Below are positions 6,581 through 14,440 of a stretch of DNA of 33,201 nt, piece by piece (position 1 is the stretch's first letter; the number at the start of each line of letters is the position of its first letter). A model generated the notes under the pieces. The model did not search any database. It was not told the DNA's origin and worked only from the letters and a program-made list of their open reading frames with translations. Origin of the DNA: Bacteriovorax sp. BSW11_IV. GTDB taxonomy: Bacteria > Bdellovibrionota > Bacteriovoracia > Bacteriovoracales > Bacteriovoracaceae. The stretch lies in contig NZ_AUNE01000017.1 in the NCBI RefSeq assembly GCF_000447755.1, positions 1 through 33,201 of the forward strand, given 5' to 3'. The translations under genes were made by a program, and so were the position numbers.

Positions 6581-8662
6581 ATGGAAGATAAAAGTTTATC
6601 AGGAAGATTCAAACTTTTAACACAAAACTCAGATTTAGCAATTGCTGTGGGTCTGCTACTCATTTTGTGTGTAATGGTTATACCTATTCCTCCATTATTA
6701 CTAGATTTGCTATTGTCGTTAACCCTGGCAGGTTCAGTTATTATCATGTTGGTCTCTGTGTATACAAAAAGACCATTGGACTTTTCTACTTTTCCATCTG
6801 TCCTGTTAATTACAACATTATTTCGTCTATCGCTAAACGTTGCTTCTACTAGAAATATTCTATTAAGAGGGGGAAGTGATGGTACGGCCGCTGCGGGTGA
6901 GATTATCCGTTCATTCGGTGAGTTCGTTGTTGAAGGAAATTACCTTGTAGGTATTATCGTTTTTATCATCTTAGTAATTATTAACTTTATGGTAATCACT
7001 AAAGGTGCTGGTCGTGTTGCTGAAGTTGCTGCTAGATTTACATTAGATGCCATGCCAGGTAAGCAAATGGCCATTGATGCTGACTTAAATGCAGGATTAA
7101 TAAATGATGTTGAAGCTAAAAGACGCCGCGCCGAAGTTGCACAAGAAGCAGATTTTTACGGGTCTATGGATGGTGCTTCGAAGTTCGTTCGAGGAGATGC
7201 TATTGCAGGGATCATGATTACAGCTATCAATATTCTTGGTGGTATCATGGTTGGTGTTATCCAAAATAATATGGATGTTGCTAGGGCCGCTGAAACATTC
7301 ACACTACTGACAATTGGTGATGGTCTTGTTTCTCAAATTCCAGCACTTATTATCTCAACTGCTGCCGGTATTATCGCCACTAGAAATACAGGGGACGATA
7401 ATCTTGGTGAGCAAGTTGGAAAGCAATTCAAACTACACCCTAAGGCCATCTATATTGCGGCAGGGGTTCTTTTCGTATTTTCACTAATTCCAGGACTCCC
7501 AAAACTTCCTTTTATTGTTGTTGGTATTTTCTTAACAGTAATTGCTAGAAGAATTGAAAAATCTGTTGAAGTTGAGCAAGAAGAAGCGAAACTTAAAACT
7601 ACAGATGAGAAGAAAGCAAGACCAGATAATCTTGAAGACTTACTTGCTCTTGAGCTTGTTGAGTTAGAGGTCGGATATGGACTTGTTGGTTTAGTAGATG
7701 CTGAGCAAAATGGTGATCTTCTTGAAAGAATTACACATATGAGAAAGCAATTCGCTTTAGACTGGGGTGTAATCATTCCTTCTGTTAGAATTAAGGATAA
7801 CCTTGAGCTTAAGCCTGGCGGCTATAGTGTAAAAATCAAGGGGATTGAAGTAGCACGAGGAGAGTTGATGTCTGACCACTTCTTGGCCATGGATCCAGGA
7901 ACAGTCATTGAAAAAATGGACGGTATTGAAACTGTTGAGCCTGTATTTGGACTCCCAGCTGTTTGGATTTCAGAAGATCAAAGAGACGATGCTATGTACA
8001 ATGGATATACTGTAGTTGACTTATCAACAGTTATCGCAACTCACTTAACTGAAATTCTAAAAACAAATCTTCATGAGCTATTTGGTAGACAAGAGCTTGT
8101 GCGTGTACTTGATAATTTCAAAGAATCAAATCCAAAACTTGTTTCAGATCTTGTTCCAGATATCATCACTCTTGGAGCAGTGTTGAAAGTTATGCAAAAT
8201 CTTTTAAGAGAAGGAGTTTCTGTTAGAGATTTAAGAACAATTTTAGAAAACTTGGCGGAATTTGGAACGGGTGTTAAAGATCCTGATCTATTAACTGAGT
8301 ATGTACGTCAAGGATTGTTCAGAACAATTACTGAATCAATCAAGGGTGAACAAGGGGATATTCCACTATTTACACTTGATAGAAATATTGAAGAATCAAT
8401 TGCAGGAAACTTAATACAAACTGAACACGGTCAACAACTTTCTTTAGACCCAAAAATTACCCAGACGATTCTTGCCTCACTTAATGAGAAAATAGAGGAG
8501 GCAACAAATATGGGTGAAAAGATGGTAGTATTATGTTCACCTGTTATTAGAAATCACTTTAAGAGATTGACAGAAAAATTCATACCGAATCTGGTTGTTG
8601 TAAGTCATAATGAGTTAAGTCCAGATGCTAACATCAGATCATTAGGAACGGTGAGGTTGTAG
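6581..8662 (+). CDS. flhA: Flagellar export protein FlhA
   Basis: 693 residues, the normal FlhA length. FlhA forms a nonameric ring that receives substrate-chaperone complexes and uses the proton gradient. About eight membrane segments fill residues 20-320. The conserved loops are intact: FPSVLLITTLFRLSLNVAST near 76-95, and the FHIPEP-type loop KGAGRVAEVAARFTLDAMPG near 141-160 followed by KQMAIDADLNAG. The C-terminal cytoplasmic domain (about 350-693) contains VRIKDNLELKPGGYSVKIKG and LVPDIITLGAVLKVMQNLLREGVSVRDLRTI-type elements. The flhF start codon lies one base after its stop, so the two are translationally linked. Confidence 0.97.
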   Translation: MEDKSLSGRFKLLTQNSDLAIAVGLLLILCVMVIPIPPLLLDLLLSLTLAGSVIIMLVSVYTKRPLDFSTFPSVLLITTLFRLSLNVASTRNILLRGGSDGTAAAGEIIRSFGEFVVEGNYLVGIIVFIILVIINFMVITKGAGRVAEVAARFTLDAMPGKQMAIDADLNAGLINDVEAKRRRAEVAQEADFYGSMDGASKFVRGDAIAGIMITAINILGGIMVGVIQNNMDVARAAETFTLLTIGDGLVSQIPALIISTAAGIIATRNTGDDNLGEQVGKQFKLHPKAIYIAAGVLFVFSLIPGLPKLPFIVVGIFLTVIARRIEKSVEVEQEEAKLKTTDEKKARPDNLEDLLALELVELEVGYGLVGLVDAEQNGDLLERITHMRKQFALDWGVIIPSVRIKDNLELKPGGYSVKIKGIEVARGELMSDHFLAMDPGTVIEKMDGIETVEPVFGLPAVWISEDQRDDAMYNGYTVVDLSTVIATHLTEILKTNLHELFGRQELVRVLDNFKESNPKLVSDLVPDIITLGAVLKVMQNLLREGVSVRDLRTILENLAEFGTGVKDPDLLTEYVRQGLFRTITESIKGEQGDIPLFTLDRNIEESIAGNLIQTEHGQQLSLDPKITQTILASLNEKIEEATNMGEKMVVLCSPVIRNHFKRLTEKFIPNLVVVSHNELSPDANIRSLGTVRL

Positions 8663-8663
8663 G

Positions 8664-10118
8664 ATGCACGTAAGAAAATTTGAGGCAGACACGTTAGAAG
8701 AAGCCCTTCAGGACATTAAGAAACAATTGGGCCCTGACGCGATCATTTTAAAAACAGTGACAAATAAAGGGCTCAAAGGTGCCTTTAAAAAAAGTCGCAT
8801 TGAAATCACTGCCGCGATTTCTGAAAAAAATTATGTAAAGAAGTCTAGGGTTGATCATGTTTTAACTGATGATCAAAAAGATAAATTCTATAACAATAGT
8901 TCTTCATACATTTCAAATATGATTAATGATCATTCTGAAAATAAAAAAGTTTCAGATAATACTGCAAATGCAAGTTCACCTGCTTCTGCTTATGGAAAGA
9001 TGGGCCTTAATAAGCAAGTGAATTCTGTTTCAAATAAAGCAAAAGACTTCACGCAAAAAATCAAAAGTGGGCTAGATGATTTTTTGAGCAGTACTATTAA
9101 TGAAGTTGAAGAACAAGAAGAAATGACAGAGTCATTTGATGATCTAGATTTTGATCAAGATACGTTCACAGACTATAGACCAAAGTCAGAATATGCAGCA
9201 TCTCCAGTTTACAATGAAATGGCGCAACCAACTTCAAATGTAAATAGTGAAGAAGTCGAAGCTCAAAGAAAAAAGATCGATGATCTAGAGAAAAAACTTT
9301 ATCAATTAACAAAAAACTTTGAAAAGTTAGAAAGAAAAGAACCAACAGGTATTTATCAATTAAGAACGACACTTAAAAGTTTAGATATTTCTGAACATTA
9401 TATTAGAGATATTATTAAAAGAGCTGCTTTCGAGCTTTCTGAAGAAGATCAAGAAAGCCTTGATTCAGTATTTGAATTTGCTCTTAGAGAAATGCTTGGT
9501 GAAGTAAAATGTGAAATGCCAGTATTTTCTTCAGTAACTAAAGAAGAAGGTCCTGTTGTTACTATTTTCGTCTCTGAATCATCTTGTGGACAAACAAGTA
9601 TGGTACAGAAGGTCGGAGCGCTTAAAAAAGATGCTCTGATCGTTAGAACAGTAACAAATGCAGAGAAAAAAGAAGCTACATTTGCTGAAAAAATGTTTGG
9701 AATGGATGTCGTTGTTGTAGATGGAATGGCCGAAATTGCATCTGAATGTAGAAAAGCAATTGAAAGTGGTCGTTCGGTTTTTGTTGACTATAGAAATAAC
9801 AATCAAGAACTGAATGAAATCAAGAAGTTTGTAGATGGTATGAAAAGAGCTTTCAAAAATGTGGAAGTATTGATCACTCTTTCTGCTATTAATTCTGAAA
9901 TATATAATAAAAAAGTAGTAAATCGTTATGCAGAACTTGCAAACGGTTTAGTGGTTTCGAACCTTGATTTATGTCTAAACTTTGGAGCTCTATTCAATCT
10001 ATCAATTGATTTAGAAAAGCTACCATTTAAGTTTTTTGGAACTGGGGATGTCGTTCCAACTGACATTGAATCAGCAACTGCAGAGAGAATTTTAGCAGGT
10101 ATCTTTCAACTTAATTAA
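8664..10118 (+). CDS. flhF: Flagellar biosynthesis protein FlhF, apparently lacking an active GTPase site
   Basis: 484 residues. FlhF is an SRP-family GTPase that marks the cell pole for flagellar assembly in polar flagellates. The N-terminus is typical (MHVRKFEADTLEEALQDIKKQLGPDAIIL), followed by a disordered charged linker (about 60-220) and a helical N domain. The G domain can be followed to the end, but its motifs are altered: the P-loop position reads SESSCGQTS (304-312) instead of GPTGVGKTT, with Q310 at the invariant lysine; the DTYR position reads TVTN (329-332); DTAGR reads DYRNN (375-379); TKLD reads SNLD (432-435); and the closing GQ.VP reads GTGDVVP (459-465). GTP hydrolysis is therefore unlikely. 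Position after flhA and before flhG supports the name. Confidence 0.9.
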   Translation: MHVRKFEADTLEEALQDIKKQLGPDAIILKTVTNKGLKGAFKKSRIEITAAISEKNYVKKSRVDHVLTDDQKDKFYNNSSSYISNMINDHSENKKVSDNTANASSPASAYGKMGLNKQVNSVSNKAKDFTQKIKSGLDDFLSSTINEVEEQEEMTESFDDLDFDQDTFTDYRPKSEYAASPVYNEMAQPTSNVNSEEVEAQRKKIDDLEKKLYQLTKNFEKLERKEPTGIYQLRTTLKSLDISEHYIRDIIKRAAFELSEEDQESLDSVFEFALREMLGEVKCEMPVFSSVTKEEGPVVTIFVSESSCGQTSMVQKVGALKKDALIVRTVTNAEKKEATFAEKMFGMDVVVVDGMAEIASECRKAIESGRSVFVDYRNNNQELNEIKKFVDGMKRAFKNVEVLITLSAINSEIYNKKVVNRYAELANGLVVSNLDLCLNFGALFNLSIDLEKLPFKFFGTGDVVPTDIESATAERILAGIFQLN

Positions 10119-10120
10119 GA

Positions 10121-10137
10121 ATGTCTAGGATGGACAT
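10121..10137 (+). other. Small stem-loop between flhF and flhG
   Basis: atgtct (10121-10126) pairs with ggacat (10132-10137), six pairs including one G-U, around a five-base loop, just after the flhF stop and before the flhG ribosome-binding site. It is weak and noted only because other junctions in this operon also carry hairpins. Confidence 0.25.
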
Positions 10138-10154
10138 GATTTAATGGAGACAGG

Positions 10155-11057
10155 ATGTCGACAAAGAACGTCAGTGACTGGTTGTTGTCACAAAATCGCT
10201 ATCAACGAGCGGAAAAATGCGTTGACAAAAAAATTGAGGGGAAAGCAAAAACCATTTCCATTACAGCTGGAAAGGGTGGAGTAGGAAAGACATCTGTGGC
10301 CATTAAGGTTGCAAAGAGTCTCGCCGATGCCGGTTACAAGACGTTATTAATCGATTGTGACTTCAATCTTGCTAACACAGCAGTTAAACTAGGCCTACCA
10401 ATTAATGATGATTTCGCATCATTGATCATGGGGACAAAATCATTCGAAGAAGTTCTTCATAGAGATGGTCAATTTCATCTACTAAGTGGATGTAATGGAA
10501 ATCTAGACTTATTCGAGAATAGATTAGAGTACGATAAAATAATTCTTGATATTCTAGTAGGGCATGAGGATGAATATGACTTTATTCTCCTTGATAGTCC
10601 TGCAGGGATACAAAAAGATACATTAACGATTAATGCATATAGTGATTATCGTTTTGTTGTTGTTACTCCAGATAAATCATCAATCACAGATTCTTATTCA
10701 TTGATGAAAATACTTAATACTAAGTATGGAGTTAAGACAAATCACCTTTTAGTAAATAAAGTATCAAATCTTGCCCAGTATCAAAAAATAGTTAAGACAC
10801 TGAGTGAAACTGTCGATCACTTTCTCAAAGGACGTGTAAACGTACTTGGAAGTATTGAATACGAAAACAAAGCTGTCGATAAGTTTGACCAGATTCTTTT
10901 AGGGTCGGCAAATTCTTCCATTCACAAAAATTTCATTAAAGTGGTCAATAGGTTCACCGAGGAGAACATTAGTACTTTATTCTCTGATGAGAAATTTGAA
11001 GTACCTTTCGCGACTACCCACTTTGGGAAACAGGAAGTTCAACCAACAATTTGCTAA
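10155..11057 (+). CDS. flhG: Flagellar number regulator FlhG (MinD-like ATPase)
   Basis: 300 residues. FlhG is a MinD/ParA-type ATPase that limits flagellar number and normally stimulates FlhF. The deviant Walker A motif GKGGVGKTS (39-47) is intact, with both lysines; the A' motif LLIDCDFNLANT (64-75) and Walker B FILLDSPAGI follow. The C-terminus has no clear amphipathic MinD-type helix. The DQAxxLR motif that in characterised FlhG proteins activates FlhF is not recognisable in the N-terminus, which instead reads SDWLLSQNRYQRAEKCV. The ATG has GGAGACAGG upstream. It is 36 bases after flhF and 10 before the sigma factor gene. Confidence 0.93.
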   Translation: MSTKNVSDWLLSQNRYQRAEKCVDKKIEGKAKTISITAGKGGVGKTSVAIKVAKSLADAGYKTLLIDCDFNLANTAVKLGLPINDDFASLIMGTKSFEEVLHRDGQFHLLSGCNGNLDLFENRLEYDKIILDILVGHEDEYDFILLDSPAGIQKDTLTINAYSDYRFVVVTPDKSSITDSYSLMKILNTKYGVKTNHLLVNKVSNLAQYQKIVKTLSETVDHFLKGRVNVLGSIEYENKAVDKFDQILLGSANSSIHKNFIKVVNRFTEENISTLFSDEKFEVPFATTHFGKQEVQPTIC

Positions 11058-11067
11058 GGAGCGCTGA

Positions 11068-11853
11068 ATGTCTTCTCTTACTAAGAAATTAAAGAACCTA
11101 AAAGATTACAGATCAACAGTTGACCCAAAAATTAAAGATCAGATTGTTGTTGAGTATGCGCCACTTATTAAATATATTGCGCAAAAAATTGCATCAAGAC
11201 TTCCGGCCAATATTGAGCTTGATGATTTAATTTCTTGTGGTGTTATTGGACTAATGGATGCAATTGAAAAATTCGATCCATCTCGTGATAATAAATTCAA
11301 GACATATGCTGAATTTAGAATTCGTGGTTCAATTCTTGATGAACTTAGAGCGCAAGACTGGGTTCCAAGAAGTATTAGAGAGAAAGCAAAGTTAGTTGAA
11401 AAAGCATATCAAAAGCTAGAAGCCGAGTATGGTAGACCAGCTACAGATGAAGAAATGTGTGAAGAGTTACAAGTAACTCAAGAAGAATTTCATGAGTTAC
11501 TAAGTAAGTCTAAATCAGTTTCTCTATTAAATATTGACGATACAGCGGCCTTCAATAGAGGCGATAAAAAGCTTTTTGCTGGCCTGATGGAAGAGAGTAA
11601 GCACGCAAATCCTTTCTCAGCTGTTAGTAGTAAAAATATGAGAGATAAGATTAAAGAAGGAATTGCTCAGCTCCCTGAGAAGCAAAGACTTGTTCTCTCT
11701 TTATATTATTTCGAAGATCTAAACCTTAAAGAAATTGGTCAGGTATTAGATGTTACTGAATCGCGTGTTTCACAACTTCACACGCAGGCGATTATGAAGT
11801 TGAAGGCAAAACTTAAAAATGTAGTTGAATCACCGGAAGATATGGCGAGCTAA
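11068..11853 (+). CDS. fliA: Flagellar sigma factor FliA (sigma-28 family)
   Basis: 261 residues. This sigma factor directs RNA polymerase to late flagellar promoters. Regions are in order: region 2 (about 25-95) with VVEYAPLIKYIAQKIASRLP, DDLISCGVIGLMDAIEKFDP and FKTYAEFRIRGSILDELRAQDWVPRS, a signature of the FliA/WhiG group; region 3 (about 100-165); and region 4 (about 195-252) with LPEKQRLVLSLYYFEDLNLKEIG and the helix-turn-helix VTESRVSQLHTQAI. A strong AAGGAG site precedes the start. Genes ahead of it are early and middle flagellar genes. I found no FlgM anti-sigma gene in the window. Confidence 0.95.
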   Translation: MSSLTKKLKNLKDYRSTVDPKIKDQIVVEYAPLIKYIAQKIASRLPANIELDDLISCGVIGLMDAIEKFDPSRDNKFKTYAEFRIRGSILDELRAQDWVPRSIREKAKLVEKAYQKLEAEYGRPATDEEMCEELQVTQEEFHELLSKSKSVSLLNIDDTAAFNRGDKKLFAGLMEESKHANPFSAVSSKNMRDKIKEGIAQLPEKQRLVLSLYYFEDLNLKEIGQVLDVTESRVSQLHTQAIMKLKAKLKNVVESPEDMAS

Positions 11854-11868
11854 TTTCGCCATATCTTC
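11836..11868 (+). other. Long stem-loop with the fliA stop codon in its loop
   Basis: gaagatatggcga (11836-11848) and tcgccatatcttc (11856-11868) are perfect complements: a 13-bp stem with a seven-base loop that contains the fliA TAA (11851-11853). No T run follows. Its left arm is within the coding sequence, so protein and RNA constraints overlap. The true terminator follows 17 bases later. Confidence 0.65.
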
Positions 11869-11885
11869 ACTAAAAAATAAATAGG

Positions 11886-11932
11886 CGAGCAAAACGATTG
11901 AGTTTTGCTCGGCAAATTTTTCTTCTTTTTTC
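11886..11932 (+). terminator. Intrinsic terminator of the flagellar operon
   Basis: cgagcaaaac (11886-11895) and gttttgctcg (11902-11911) form a perfect 10-bp stem with a six-base loop, followed by gcaaattttt and more T-rich sequence. This is the expected end of the transcript after fliA. Confidence 0.85.
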
Positions 11933-11970
11933 CTTTCTATTTTTAAATACTTCCCTCATAATACAAGTAA

Positions 11971-11988
11971 TGAAGATGCAAATCTTCA
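11971..11988 (+). other. Leader hairpin with GCAA tetraloop upstream of the receptor-like gene
   Basis: tgaagat and atcttca pair perfectly around gcaa, a GNRA-type tetraloop, in the leader of the gene that starts at 12038. A possible -10 box (CATAAT, 11957-11962) lies just upstream, with only a weak -35. I found no sigma-28 promoter pattern here. Confidence 0.35.
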
Positions 11989-12037
11989 CCTATACACAGG
12001 ATGTGAATAATCATTTTTACCTCTCATGGAGTACACG

Positions 12038-14410
12038 ATGTCTTCAAGTTTTGGTAGACCACTGCATGTCTATTATGTTTGCGTACTAGTTTTAATTATG
12101 TCGGCACTTGCTTTCGGTGCTCGTTTCTATTGGGTCAATGGTGCAGCTAATATTGATTCAGTAACGGCCGTTTACGAAGCAATTATTCAAATTGATGAGA
12201 TTAAGAAAAAGTCTGATGTTAAAAACATCAAAGAACTTGTTGAGTCTGATCGAGCAAGAGATGCCTTAAAGGAATTCGATCATCTTACAAAAGATATTGA
12301 AGCTCTAAATCTTGTTGAAGAAGTTTCATCTTACGAAAATTTAGAAAATTCTACAAAACAATTGAGAAAAGGATTGGGTGAACTCATTTCAACGCCTGAG
12401 CTGACAAATATCTTTGTTGTTTTTAATAATAAAGTTACAACTTTTGAAGCGTATGTAGAAGGCAACAACTGGAAGACTTTAACAAGAATGGCCAGAAGAA
12501 TTAAAACTCTTATTTCTTCGGGACGTATTAAAAGTCCAGGGTTTTTCAAAGTTGAAGCGCTAGACAATCTTGTTAAGACTATTAGTAAAGACATTAGTGT
12601 AATGGAGAGCATTACAGAGAACTCAATTCTATCAAGAAAAGATAAAAATGAAGTAATCACAAAGCTTAGAATGCTAATGACTGAGATCGATATGCTTGGT
12701 AAGTATATTGTTAGTCTTTCTTCTTTTTATAAGACATACGACGTTTTCTTAGGTGATTATAAAAATTGGTTTGCTCAGATTGAGCCTGAAATTTCATATA
12801 AAAAAGTATCATTCGAGAAAAATTCTCAAACGATTCTTTTTTCGCTTATTGGATTGATTGCGTTTACCTTCATTCTTACCCTTGCAGGGTTCTTAGTGAA
12901 TAAAATTGTTGTTTCTAAAGAGAAAAAGAAAGTTGAGGATACAATCCTTGATAGTATTAAAAATGGGATCGTTCCTGTTATCTCAAAGTTTAATGGAAAG
13001 TACTCAGAGAACTTTCAAAACGAATTTGAAAGATACAGAGAATATGTTCATAAAAGAATGAGCTTTGGAAGTATCTTCCAAGATGCGATGCCATTTAGCT
13101 CGTTACTTCTTGATTCAAATTTAAATCTTGTATGGGCGAACTCTCTGTTTTTTGAACATTGGGATCTTCAGAAAAAGACTGAGGAAAATGTGACTTGGGA
13201 TTATTTACAAAGATTTACAAATCTTGGTGAAGACGATCCTGTTTTAATGGCACTTAATGAAGGTATTGCTGGAATATATAATATTCAGGTGAAAAATAAG
13301 CATAACGAAGAAGCTCTTCCTTATGAAATGTATGTTTCTCCTGTTGAATACGCTTCACAAAAGAGAATTATGATCTTCTTCTATCCTTTAAGAAGTATTG
13401 AAGAGGCCTTATCTAATCAATCAAGATCTTTGGTTTCTCCTGTTGCTAAATCTCTTGATGCTCTATCTAATGGTGTATTTACAAGTGAGTTTAGAGAGAA
13501 AGTTAGAAAGGATTTCGAAATTGCAGGTACAACTGATATTTTTGAAAAGTTCTTAAAATTCAATGAATTTGTTAACAATCAAAAGAATGGACTTCTTTCT
13601 GAAATTGAAACACTTGAGAATAATCTTTTTGATCAGTATAAGCTCCTGGATGATATCGATGTGATTTGCCATGAATATTCAGATATTCAAAAATCATCAA
13701 TGAGCCATATGATGAATACAAAAGAATCAATCGTTTCATTGGTAGAACTAAGAGCAGAACTCGAAGATTTATTCAAAGCTACTGTTGGTACGAGTCAATC
13801 ATTGTTCCAAGATGAAATGACTCTTCTTTCTCATACATCAGAGCTTGCAGAGATAATTGACGAAAATAAAAAAGCGATCGAACTTGTTAGTAGAACAAAA
13901 GATGATTTTAAAGTTCTAAAAAATAATGTTGAGCAGTTTAAAACGAAAATTATGCAAATGCTTGATCATTTAATGACGGCAAGAAAAACAGATAGTGGAC
14001 AATCGAAAATTGACCACTCACTTTCTAAGATGAAGTTGGAGATGCAAAGTTTTGAAAAAAATCTTTCAGGATTATCTCAAGTGGCAACTTCTTTAGATGT
14101 TGGTTTATCTAAAATGCAATTGATAATGAGTAAATCTGATGCTCCTGATCTATCAGAGCTGAAAATGAATTTTGATACAGCAAGAGAACAACTTGAAAAA
14201 GATCTTCTTGATGTTGCAAGATTGATTAGAAATGGACAGATGAAAGACGAAGATGCAATTAAATCAATTAAAGGTCTATTTAGCAGTATGAAAAATGCTA
14301 AACATAAAATTGATAATATCACTGAGCTTAGAACGAAACAGGTTGAAGTTTTTGAAGAACATGAACTTGATGTGAGATCTGAGGAACCAATTGAAGTCTC
14401 AATGCAATAA
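12038..14410 (+). CDS. Membrane protein with chemoreceptor-like layout: sensor, PAS-like domain, coiled coil, no signalling tip
   Basis: About 790 residues; not recognised as a named family. It has an N-terminal membrane segment (about 11-32), a large mainly helical periplasmic region (about 40-262), a second membrane segment (about 265-290), a cytoplasmic stretch with a PAS-like portion (about 345-455, including SSLLLDSNLNLVWANSLFFE), and a long helical, probably coiled-coil tail (about 500-780). This is the plan of a transmembrane chemoreceptor, but the highly conserved receptor tip and a histidine-kinase core are both absent. ATG 12038 is chosen over ATG 12026 because GGAG at 12028-12031 is spaced six bases from it. 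It stands alone between two terminators, right after the flagellar operon, so a motility or sensing role is inference only. Confidence 0.75.
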   Translation: MSSSFGRPLHVYYVCVLVLIMSALAFGARFYWVNGAANIDSVTAVYEAIIQIDEIKKKSDVKNIKELVESDRARDALKEFDHLTKDIEALNLVEEVSSYENLENSTKQLRKGLGELISTPELTNIFVVFNNKVTTFEAYVEGNNWKTLTRMARRIKTLISSGRIKSPGFFKVEALDNLVKTISKDISVMESITENSILSRKDKNEVITKLRMLMTEIDMLGKYIVSLSSFYKTYDVFLGDYKNWFAQIEPEISYKKVSFEKNSQTILFSLIGLIAFTFILTLAGFLVNKIVVSKEKKKVEDTILDSIKNGIVPVISKFNGKYSENFQNEFERYREYVHKRMSFGSIFQDAMPFSSLLLDSNLNLVWANSLFFEHWDLQKKTEENVTWDYLQRFTNLGEDDPVLMALNEGIAGIYNIQVKNKHNEEALPYEMYVSPVEYASQKRIMIFFYPLRSIEEALSNQSRSLVSPVAKSLDALSNGVFTSEFREKVRKDFEIAGTTDIFEKFLKFNEFVNNQKNGLLSEIETLENNLFDQYKLLDDIDVICHEYSDIQKSSMSHMMNTKESIVSLVELRAELEDLFKATVGTSQSLFQDEMTLLSHTSELAEIIDENKKAIELVSRTKDDFKVLKNNVEQFKTKIMQMLDHLMTARKTDSGQSKIDHSLSKMKLEMQSFEKNLSGLSQVATSLDVGLSKMQLIMSKSDAPDLSELKMNFDTAREQLEKDLLDVARLIRNGQMKDEDAIKSIKGLFSSMKNAKHKIDNITELRTKQVEVFEEHELDVRSEEPIEVSMQ

Positions 14411-14414
14411 ATTT

Positions 14415-14439
14415 AAGGCCGACGATGTCGGCCTTTTTT
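14415..14439. terminator. Terminator shared by the receptor-like gene and the convergent PilZ gene
   Basis: aaggccgac (14415-14423) and gtcggcctt (14427-14435) form a perfect 9-bp stem with a three-base loop, followed by TTTT on the + strand. It lies five bases from the end of the leftward PilZ gene, whose transcript would read through the same hairpin into a moderately T-rich stretch, so it may work in both directions. Confidence 0.85.
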
Positions 14440-14440
14440 A

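Noticed and set aside
12026-12037. Upstream ATG as the start of the receptor-like gene
   Set aside because: GGAG overlaps this ATG and is correctly spaced only to the ATG at 12038.
11940-12037. Sigma-28 promoter ahead of the receptor-like gene
   Set aside because: TAAA is present, but the GCCGATAA-like box at the required spacing is not.
11898-12089. Small open frame of 63 codons across the fliA terminator
   Set aside because: It begins in the terminator hairpin, has no ribosome-binding site and overlaps the start of the next gene in another frame.
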